Below, piece after piece: positions 47,110-59,100 of a stretch of 64,000 bases of DNA. Origin of the DNA: Tubiluchus corallicola (lineage: Eukaryota; Priapulida; Priapulimorpha; Priapulimorphida; Tubiluchidae). Below the pieces are notes generated by a model. It ran no database searches. It worked only from the letters and a program-made list of their open reading frames with translations, and was not told the DNA's origin. Each line of letters starts with the position of its first letter. Positions within the stretch are counted from its first letter, which is position 1. Where the stretch lies: contig JAQGDQ010002376.1 in the NCBI GenBank assembly GCA_030141605.1, forward strand, positions 168,422-232,421, given 5' to 3'. A program made the position numbers and the translations under genes.

Positions 47110-50100
47110 ATGGCTGAACGACATCAGGTTCACGAACTTGGCCAAGAAGATTTGCCTGCCAAAAGACAGAAACTGTCATCTCCAACACTTTCTTTATCTA
47201 ATCATGGTAATTTAAAAAATATTTTCTATTTTTTTCCACTCTGATTTGACTAGAGTGTAGTAATTCAATTTATAATGTATATTGTACTAGAGTAGAGTTT
47301 CCCCTGGAATGAGCTACATTTAAACAGGTCTGTAAAATTCACTGTAAAAACCATGCTACAATTTCACGCAATTTTAAACTTGACGATTTAAGCCTAACTG
47401 AGTAAATTTTTAGAATCACGCATGTGTAACATAGAAAACTGATTTCTATTCTTATTTTTTCGTGAATCGAATTGAAACCAATAACTGTGCAGGCTTCCAA
47501 ACAAAATCTAGCTAACAACTAGAAAATTTAAATGTAAATTACAAATATAATAAAGTTATGTTATACATGTTTAATGGAATATATTGATTTTGTATATTAT
47601 GTAAAATATTTTTTTCTTTATATTATATTGCACAGATATTATTAATCGGTCACAGTCTGAGCAAAAAGTAATGTGTCAGCAGTGGGAATGTTACCAAAAT
47701 GGAAATTTCGTTTCAGTTTGCTGATAGTTACCTTTTCGGTTCAGTTTCGTTTTTGTCAAAAATTATTAAGTTTTCCAGACACTTTCACTAATTTTCGGTT
47801 GCATTTTTCCGAGGTACTAGTAGTATTTATCCAGCTTACCTTTTCTTTTCTTTAGATGTCAAAAACCACCGAAAAATCTTAGGTAAAATACTTCATATAA
47901 AGAGAAATTGTCATTTATTTAACTTTTTCGAACATTTTTACATGGCAATGCTGCACATCTTCATTGCTGATGACTGTGAAGCTTTAAGATCTCCTTTCAT
48001 CCCAGGCATAATCAACCATATATAAAATATAAAAATATGAACAAAACCAAGTTTAACTTTATGATTTAGACAACTAAATACACTCACTCGGAATATTTTT
48101 AGTGCACAACCAGCCGTGAATTTTATAATCTTTTTGTATGTTCATAGGTACCTGACAATCGTATGCGTGCATTTTTTTAATTTAATATTTCGGCGAGGAC
48201 GCAACCATGTTTTTTATGGCTAACTTTAGGCCGTGGTTACCATTCTGTAAAGTGCTTATTATCATATCAATTGGTAGCTAAAAATGATTGAATTTTCTGT
48301 CAAATTATCATATTAACGACCTAGTAGTGTTGTCGATTATAATTATTAGAACATATGTTCTTACCAAGGACACGAAAAAGATAATCATCTGTCCCATATA
48401 TCTCATTCATACCATACGAAAAAACTGAAACACAAACTAAAGGAAAGAAAATTTGTTTCCTCCCTCTCTAAATCCCTTTTGAATTCATGAGGTAAGACAT
48501 AAACAGTTTTGTTTTGAGGCCCACCTTAATTTATTAATCTTATTTGAATACTGGTGATGTACATTACAGTACTTGGTACAAGCAATTTTTCTATTGGAAA
48601 TTAGGCCAGACAGTTAAAAAATCTGTCTGTTTCATTTTTTTCAATGTGTAAAGAATTATTCTATACAACATTAATTTTGTACAGCAATTTGACAACCTTA
48701 CAATGTATGAAATGTTTTCCTTTGCCCGAAAAATATGAGAAAAGCTTATCACTGATGCTTAAATTGCAAAATTAAAACAGTCTAGCAAGAAATTGTTAAT
48801 GATTAACGAAGTCCCAAACAACTCCTTTAGTTAAATGCTGCCTGAGCAGCTGTGGCTAGACATGTTTAAGTGTTCAACAATGGAGCTGTGCAACTTGAGG
48901 TTGTGTGAAAGTTAATAAGCTTAACTGTTAGCCACCTAGCTGAGTTATCTCATATTGCAGAAATGTAGAGACATTGGATTGTGGGCGGCTATGCTTGGTA
49001 CCCTATCTCACAAGTGCGCGCCAGCCCAGTACTGTAACTATGAAAGTTTAACCAGATCAAAATTGGTCGATATTTATGCAAATATCTGCAGTTTGATTTA
49101 TCGTGAAATAGCAAAATTTTGCTAAATATCAGGAAAATCTGTTTTCGAAAAGTTCAGTTTTCGAAAGAAATGGAAGAGTGGAATTAAAAAATAGCATTTC
49201 CATAATGAGCGCTTTTTGCAGACATTTGACATACTGTGTTTATCAATAAGTTGCAGTTTCACTGCGAAAATGAAATACATTTTGTCACATATTACACAGT
49301 AAACAAAAAGTTCATTGATTTTAAACACGTGCATTGTTGTAAAACTAAATTCAATGGCCCTTACTGGGCACATTAGTTATGCACGGCTAATTCATTATTG
49401 CAGAATCGCTCTTATTTGTGTTTGAATTTGCTTCTCAATCGGATATACTTAATGATGATTTTAAAACACAATTTCATCTAAAGAAGTTTTTTCAACATTA
49501 TAGGATTTGACAGGTTGACTGCCGCAAAACCAGCTCTCCAACCATCACCTGGTTTTACCGTTCAGAACAATGTACCATAACCTGGGTCATTACCAAGACT
49601 AATCCTCTGAGAAACCATTACCCCCTGACATTGAGCTAAGATCCAGACTCGTCACAAATACCAACGTATTGAGTAGGCCGTTTCGCTGAATGCTACATTA
49701 CTTGTATAAAGTATAATCCATTTGTCCATATTGCACAAAAAATAATATTGTACATGTCTCTAACTTTACATTGTAGCTTTAGAATTCAAACATCATTTGT
49801 GTTGCTTATTTTTTCAGATGCCTTTGACAGTTTTTGGGAATCTGTCATGGGAGAACATCCGCCTCCATCTAGCAACTCCACAACTCTCAGTGCACCATCG
49901 TCGCAGAGTCTAGTAAACGGCACTATAATAGACAACCCTTCTTTAGCCCGGCTCTTACCAAACAAAGCAGGACCGAAGTCCAGTAGTCCACAATGTGCCA
50001 CTCGTGGCGCAACTTCCAGTCCTGGATTTCAGCGAAGCCCAATTTACAATCACTTGGCATCTCCACCGCCAAATATTGTAAACAGTAAATCAGCAACACC

Positions 50101-53100
50101 TTCTAGTAGTCCGCAGGTTAACGTGACTGTGTCTGGATTTACGAGCAGCCCTTCGTCTGGCGTTTTCTCCAACAGTACGTACTCGAGCTCTCCGACATCA
50201 CCTGGTTTTTCTGTTCAGAACAATGTAAATAGTAATAAGTCTTCGAGTGTTGCCGAAGTGCAATTGTCTAATCAACTGTTGAACGTATCTCAGACGTCTG
50301 CAAACAGAACACTAGTTTCATCGTCTGAACTGGGCCTAATGTTGCCATCAAACAGTGCTGGCTCCTCTGCAGCCAATAAAAGTACATTGTTGCAAACAAA
50401 CGTGATGCCATCTGCAGGAGGAAGCCAGCAACAGGCTTACAATAATAAAGCATATGGTCATCCACAAGTGTGTAATGCATTGCAAGCAACAACTACAATG
50501 ATGAAGGGAAGCAATTGCTTACCAGATTCGCAAGCAATGTCTCAGGTGAGACACCTGGCTGTAATATATTCCATACATTATATTTTTGTGCATAATATAT
50601 ATTACCATAAGAAGGTTACCCTAATATATTGGTGCATTTATTGTCGGTATTGAAGTTGCTGCTTCTGCTTACTTTATTCTTTTTTTGAATGCATTTAATA
50701 GTTTTTATCTGGGTATTTTCAGCAGTCTTCGTTAAAATTTTTTGTTTAAATTATTATTGTTAAATGTAAGCAAATCCATTTTATATTCCACAGAAAAACT
50801 GTTTTTTACATGGCTGAATAGTCTAATTATTGTCAACTAATTTATGCTTCTGTCTTTGTAAGTTTTGACTCAAAATGTCATTTGAAACAATATTAAAAAT
50901 CACAAGTTTGGCATTGGTGTTCATTTGTGCATTTTTCAGTAAATTTTTTGTTTGTTTTTCAATCTGATTACCTATTAGCTTATATACTCCAAATGTATAG
51001 CATGTTTGCATAAATCTCAAGTATGTATGTCAAAAGCTTTGTTAACATCTATATGCTTGGGATCTATGTGTACACTGGTACATCAAGATTTGATTAAGGT
51101 AACGTGTTTGTAATTGTTTTTTGCACGTTTAGTTTTCTGTTTTTCAGTTTGCTGCAACATCTTCAACCAACTCGCCTGTACCTCGACAGCAAATGATGCC
51201 AGCTACAGGTGATGCTCAATTCAACTCTTGCAGCACGGAATTCCCTATGGTCAGTAGTTGTCCAGCAGTAGGTGGTGCACCCCCACGAATGCCTTTGCCT
51301 GCACAAAGTTTGGCAGGTGGCACAGGCGATACAAGCTCAGCTGGTGGTGCACTTGGTGCAATGATGGCGCGTAATCAAAATGAGGTAATTTAGAAAATTT
51401 GAAATTAACCATGAAGAATTGTGTTTTAATTTGGTTTCAGTAACAGATAACTTTTTGCATCTCCTAACAGCCGAAATGGAAAGCAGAAACTGGCTGGGTC
51501 ACATATGAACTCGCTGTAAACTTCGTTCTGGGAAGAAAATCAGCAAATTCTATAAAGTATTTCAAAATTCGTGGATTAAAGTTATTGATACTTCTTCTTA
51601 TGGCTTTGTTGTTCGAAAATAAACTTCTTGGTGATTTAGAAAATATATGCCACCTTCGAAGAAACGCATCATAGTCTCAGAAACTTACAATCATAATGTA
51701 CATAATTATTATTCAGCTGATTCACATAAATGATGTTATTTAATTTCATCCCGCATGTAGTCATTTACAGACGAAGAAATGCTCAATTGCTTAAATTTTG
51801 CCTGTCATATATTTTGAACTAGTTAGAAGCTTTAAAAAGTTAGATGCTGTCGCCTTCTCAATTAATTTGTGGCTGTTTTGGTAAAATCTTTATTGAATTT
51901 TGACAGCCCAGTCAATCTGGTTCTACTCCAGCTACAGACCCGGAAAAAAGAAAGCTCATCCAGCAACAGCTAGTGTTGCTCTTGCATGCACATAAGTGTG
52001 CGCAACGTGAACGTCGTTCAGCTACCAATGGCGAGATACGACCGTGTCAGTTGCCTCACTGTAGAACCATGAAGGATGTATTGAATCATATGACCACTTG
52101 CCAGGATGGTCGAAGGTGCTTAGGTGAGTTGCATAATGTTAATATGTTGTCTATAGTGCTTTATATGTGTTAGAAAAATCTATTACCAGATTACAGTTTT
52201 GTTTAAAGCTGTTTCACCTATTTGTTGCTTCAAGAGATGGGGAGAATTTTACCTTATAGCAGTATCGTGTTTCTTTCATGAAATATCATGTAACATTGCC
52301 AGTTCCTTAGATACTCAGTTTTAATTATATATTTAGCTTGCTTCGGTTAGAATTACTCAGATATCTTTTTACTCGTGTTTGAGAGTGTATAATTGCTTTT
52401 GTTTTTAAGAGCCGCAGAATTGTTTCTGCAGCCAAAGCTATACAAAAAAATTCTGCCAAATTGCGGTTGTTCTAAAGTAACATAGAACTTAAGGAAATCA
52501 GAGCTCTAATTCGGATTCTGGTGAAGCTTTGTGACTTCCCATATTTGAATGCTATCTTATGACTATGCAAAACTCATTTCTGTTTTTAAATTATTAGTCC
52601 ATTTTGGTGCATTTCATTATCACCATAATAAATGTTATCACCATGTTTCTTTGTGCATTCATCGTTGTTTCATCTTAGATAAAGTAGTAGACCTTTAATC
52701 TGCCGCTATTCTTTCTTCATTTGTTTATTAACACTTACAAGCACCTTTTCGTAAGTAATTTTGTACTTTCCAACTTATAATGCTTCCAGTGAATGGTTGC
52801 GATGTACATTTGTAGAGGGCTTATGAGTATTGGCAAGACTGTGTTTGACAGTTCTTAATATTACATTAATTATTATGGTATAACAATTAAGTTCTTTAGC
52901 CAATTGAAGTACAATTTGAGATTATAAAGTGATGAGTTTTGAAAAATTCATCCCTTGTAAATGCTAGGTCATTGATTGCGGTTTTTATTTATATACAGTT
53001 CCTCATTGTGCATCGTCACGACAGATTATCACACATTGGAAGAACTGTACTCGGGCAGACTGTCCAGTGTGTTTGCCATTAAAGAATGCATCTGACAAGC

Positions 53101-56100
53101 GTCCAGTGTCCACGGTGGTGGCTATTACACAACAAAGCCAAATAGGAAGCACTGCTGCTGCTCCGCAATCCGGTACTATTGGAGTATCGATTCAGAGTGC
53201 GGAGCAGTTGTCTTCACAGCCCGTTCAAACAGCTCCTCTAGGTATGAAATTAAGCGCTACGTACTTATAACAAAATTAACAAACTGAACATTTAGTTAAA
53301 CAAATATTGTAAGTTTTTTCAAGAGAAAGTGGGAGGAGTGTTTTTACTTTTGTGCATGTCTTGTTTGTGTCTTTGTGGTGAGAACTTACTGCCGTTGTGA
53401 TAATTCTCCCATTAATTTGATTTTCTAGGTATGTCAAACATAACTGGACAGCCAAATTTTGTTAATGCACTCAGCAGTCAACCAATGGCCTTACTTTCCC
53501 AGTCTGATAAACTACCAAATATGGTTGTGAGCAGCATTAGCGTATCATCACAAAACAATCAAGCTCCAAACCAAATGATGCGACCAAAAAGGGCTCCACA
53601 GTTTTTGGGACAACATCAGCTAAGACCATGTATGTATTATATTTGCTTCATATTGTCTCTTGTAATAACTTAAATCTTGATTACGTTTGCGAAAATTTTG
53701 ATTAGAATGAGCTTGTATTTAATGTTACAAACTCGTTTTTATTAATTTGGAAATTGATTGTGCTTTGTTTGTTTACTGTACTACTGGTTTTGTTTGTTTT
53801 GTGCCTTCAGTTTATGCGTATTGAGTCGTAAACTGCTGAGTCTAATTAATTGTTATTTATGCAATTTCAGCTGCCATCGCATCTCATCTGACAGGCAATG
53901 GTACAACGGGTCCATCACTTCGGTTCACCTCACCGCCATTACCGGGCATTGCCTATGCGAATGGACCCACGAATCCTGCTCTGCCTCCAGGCGTGGCTAA
54001 TTCACCAATGGCAAATCAAAATCAGATGATAGGAGGGCTTCCCACAAGTGTCCATGCCGGATTACCACAGTCATTACAAGCTACTCTGCAGGAGCAACAG
54101 AGTTTATCACTACCGATTGTTCAGCCTGCATCTCAAAATCCTAAGCCGTGGCATAGTAATGTTGCCCCAGATCTGCGTAACCATTTAGTCCAAAAATTGT
54201 AAGTTATGTATTCTAGTTTTTACTTATTTAAGTTTTTAAATGCTTTATTCTTTATTATTATTTTTTTGTTATCGGTTTGCGTGTGCACGTAAAAATTATG
54301 GTAAAAATCGGCTAATTTGTCAGCTTCCTTGGTAAATAACACACTGCTTCACAACTGATGTGAAATGGCCGTCATTTGCAATTTGTATACTTAATTATTA
54401 GCTGTACCAATTCACATGCGTGCAAACTTGCCATATGTTTCTTTATAGCTTTAAGTTACTGTGCTGCGTGCTGCGAGTAAAAGAATAAAAGAATTGTACT
54501 ATTTTTTATTTTTTGGGAAATTGTTAAAACTGACTCTGTTTACTTATTTTAGTATTAACAAATTTCTTTTCCTGTCTGTCATCATCTATGATTTTAATAG
54601 TCATGACTACAGCATGACAATATTTTCAGGGTGCAAGCAATCTTCCCTACCCCTGACCCAGCTGCACTTCAGGATCGTAGGATGATTAACCTAGTCAAGT
54701 ATGCGCAGAAAGTGGAATCAGATATGTTTGAAACTGCAACAAGTCGAGTGAGTTGATTTTATTAGCATAGGTTTTTTTTTACTGTAACTTACTAGGCAAA
54801 AGTAAGAGTACGTTTGTTTTGTGTTCATAATGGGTGGTATTATATTAACGAATTGCTCAGGTTACCCGATTGATTGCTAGCTTTATTACCCTAATGGTGT
54901 CGTACAAATCTCGAAATCTGGTGAATTCTTATTAATTTTGTGCCATGATGTAACACTAATACATTTTGAATTGCTGCTTATAGGAAGCCTATTATCAACT
55001 ACTGGCTGAAAAGATTTATAAAATCCAGAAAGAATTAGAAGAAAAGCGACAAAACAGGCAACGAGGTGGGCAGCCTCACCCTTCTGATCATTTGAACCCC
55101 TCACAACTAGTCGTTATGTCAAGTAAGTGCAAGTTTATGTTCTGGTCAAAGCTGGTGGGTTTTGGCTGGTTTGGTAAATAGTTTCGAATTGATTTTATCC
55201 GCTGTTAATACTCATGAACCTCGGTTACTTAAAGAATTTTAGCTTGAGCGGACTTTGCGTTTACGTGAACCTTACCATTAGTAACTAAGTTTGTAGTATT
55301 GCTGTCGAGTTCTTTTATTCATCAGGTCACAGCTACTGCTCCAACAAATTATCATTGGTAAAGCTGGTTGCTTATTTGAAAACTATTCTAAAGCATTTTA
55401 AGCTATTTTTGTAATACATAGGAACCTCGACTTATGAAAACCTTATTATACAAAAAATTCAGAATACGAATCGGGTTTCGAAGAAATTTCCGTCCCAGTT
55501 AAACGTTCAAGATACGAAAACGAAAATCGAAAGTGCTGCCCGACAGCGGTACTCCCAGAATGCATTTCGTAGCATCACGTGAACGCTTTGTTGCGCTCTT
55601 ATCTCACGTGAACGCATTCTATAACCATGGGTCCGAAAAAATCAAGTGCCAGTGGCAGTGATAAGAAGAAAAGGATGATGTCGATGGAAACAAAGCTTGA
55701 AATTATAGCTAAATATGGCCAAATCGTGGGTCGAATTCCCTTTTTGCAATGGGTCGATGGTAATAATCCACATTTATTTCAATTAACCAAAGTCAGCCAT
55801 ATTGTCAATAAAACCTGGTAATTTTTGTTAACAGGTTATTTTTAAGGCAACATCCTTTGGTAACATCATCTAAATGACAACTCCTTTCCTGTACAGAGCA
55901 TTTAATTTTGTAAAAAGTACGAGCAAACTTGACTTGACTTTTTTTATAAAGTATTATATTTATATTATTGTATCTCCATAAAAATGCTATGCCATAAAAA
56001 CTACATAACAAAAGATCGGTTACACAAGCCAAATACAATGAGAACAGATTTTAAGTTACATAAATTTTTGAAATTTCCGTTTCTGCATTACTAAAATTGT

Positions 56101-59100
56101 GTCTGCAAGGCTTTATAGAATTTTGATTTATCTATGTATAGGCCTCAAAGTAAGCTGTTAACTTTTTCCTTCGCTTTTGGATATAATATAGCATGCATTA
56201 TTAGTGCACATGTAGTAGAATATCAGTGCAGTTCCTATTAAGTAAAAATAGGAACATTAAAGGCCTATATAATCCCTACAGACATTGAAATTTTTTTAAC
56301 ACATTATTATGGTAAAGCAAAGAAGTCGTAGTTATTATTATTAAAAAAACATAAATTAAATAACTTACCTTTTTCTGGCGAATTTTGAATGCATACATCG
56401 CCATGTTTCGTGTCTTTGGCGCAAGTGAGCAAAAATGATGTACGAGATACAAAAAGCGTCTTTGGTTACCGATATTTGGTGACTGTGTGACTGTACTCAT
56501 TAAGTTGTTAATTTAATATGGCTGACAATCAAGTGATAAAAAATTAAGAGTGACGAGTTTTACAGTAAGTTTATAATAAAATAAATTGAATATTCATATT
56601 GAGAGTAGGATATTAAGTTGTAAAAGCGTATATAATAGTGAGGGTTTAGTTTGACTTTAATGAAGTGAGAGCATGCGTGCTGGTTAACTACACAATCATT
56701 ATCACCACATTTGTTGAACATGCATATACACTAAAATTTGATCTGTGCATTGCGTCAATGTGTCGGGATTGGCAAAAACATATAATCTGAATTTATGTTT
56801 AGAAAACGTTCGACAAGAGCAGTGACATTTTTGGGTTTTTATTCTTCATAGGAGTTTTCTTTTCTAATAGCACAAAAATTAAAGCATAAACAATTATCAC
56901 ACCACAATCAAATCAACATGCGATTCCTGAAAATCAAATCAAACTGCCTGTGGTTGTGATTAAACATTCAATTTTTTCGTTCTTAACTCCGCACCACGGT
57001 TTAACGGCAAGATGCAGTATCTGCAGCTTCCGTAATACAAGCTTACGTAGTGCTATGTATGTTAAAGGTTTCCCCTGATCATGTGTATGTGGGAAATACG
57101 CAAGTTCCTAAAGCTAGTAAAAGAATTCTTGAACAGAAATTTTTCGCCGAGAGTGCCAAAAATCCTAATACACATGCTGTCTGAAATATTTTTTCAGTTA
57201 AAATTTAATACATTTGAACATTAAAAAAAATTTACTTGTTTGTATTACCAAAAAGGCAAATTAATGCTTAGCAAAAGCTATTCTGTGCTGAACGGAAGTA
57301 TAATAGCTGATTTCTCACGGCATGTGCTGATCGACCAAAATTAAGCAATACCAGACATAACTAGTAAGTGAGTGAGTGTATGTGTGAATCTGCTGTACTG
57401 CCTCACGACTATTATCACGTTGATATCGGAAATACAGTATATGCTTTCAAAACTGAAACTTCGAATACCTCTACAAAATTAAATGTTTCATTTTATAGCA
57501 TTTTTGTTGATTATGACTGTGACTGTCAAGATTATTACCTTGTTTATGAGCTAGGTCACTATTACCCAAACTTCAACGTTAGTGAGCATTCATAACTTAG
57601 TCATACAATAAAGCAAGCATCTGTTTAGTAAAATTCACACAGTACCTCTTGGGTTTCAGAATGTTTGCAGCTAAGCTTCATACAAAGCAAAAATGTAAAC
57701 AAAAATTGAAAAGTCTTAATTTTTCAGCAAATGTATACATAATGTACAGATTGGACAGAGGATTCCTGGATTTGATTTAAAACAACCAAAAAATTCAAAT
57801 CTGGCAAAGTTGTATCTGGTACTTTTGTATAATTTTAATTGCATACACGTAGTCCCGCATAACGCCTAGTACGACATTATAAACTAATTCTTTTTGTTTT
57901 AGATGGTTCATATCCATCATCCTGTATTCCAAGTGTGGACAGTGAGATTTTGTGTAATCCACCTGCACCCACCTTGCCAAATGTGCGACCGCATCAGCCC
58001 GGGGTGTCGCATCAGCCAACTCCATATAACATGCCTGCACAGTCAGCAAGCACCCAGTCTCTTATGTCACCACCTTTGCGGCACATGATAGAGCAAACAA
58101 CTAATGGAGGAAATTTTAATGTTGCATCTTCGATGGGGCCTGCATCAAATCAGGTAGATTAAATTTAATTCTTTTTGGTATGTTTGCATTATTAGAGAAT
58201 TCGGTAATGTAGCATCACCTTAACCAAAGAAAATGCATAATATATCAATTTGCTGGCTCTGTTAAATTTTATTGTGTTATCACTTTTCAGCAACACTTAA
58301 ACTGACATCTGTAAAGGGAAAACATTAATTAAACAATGGTGCTTTTATTTTCCAAACAGTCCTACTTAAGGGAATGTGTATAGCAAAAAACACATTTTAT
58401 TCTGTAGGTATCTAATATGGTTCCTTCATCAGATTCAATGTTAAATGGAACAGCTACTGGTTTGGGGAATTCTCAACCATCTGAATTATCAAACAATATG
58501 GAGGTATGGTGCTTACACAGTTGCTCATTTTTTTAACATTGAGACAGTAGTCCTAGATTTGTGTTGGCTTACTTTTTTATTTTCCCTGTATACACTTGTC
58601 TGTAGCACTTTGCGTTTCTGTTTTCCAGTATGATAAGATTGAAGCTACCCTTCACTTGCAGCGGCTGCAAATGCAACAACAGTTTCAGCGTCAATATCCG
58701 ACGTCTCAGTCAGCAGTATCGACCATGCCTATGTCAACTGAAAATCAGCAGCAGTCACAGCGTGCACTTTCTGGGCAGCAGTCTCTTTTTTCTCCCCTCC
58801 CTCAACAGGCACAAAAAGTGAGGGTTTATTTATAGTTCCAGCTACTACTTTTTATAGCTAAAATTTTATTAGTCAAAATTTTTGACATATTTCATTATTG
58901 GTTCAACATTAGTAGTTTCAAACTTTTCTTACGTGTATCAGAAGAATAATTTAATAAAAGAACAGTATTATTTTTAATATATAAATACTCAATGTCAACA
59001 TAATTAATAATGATTTTGTGATTTGCAGGGTGGCAGTACGCAAAGTTCACTAATGGGCGGAAATACACAGTCTTGCCTGAGTCAAAATGAAATCAAGCCG

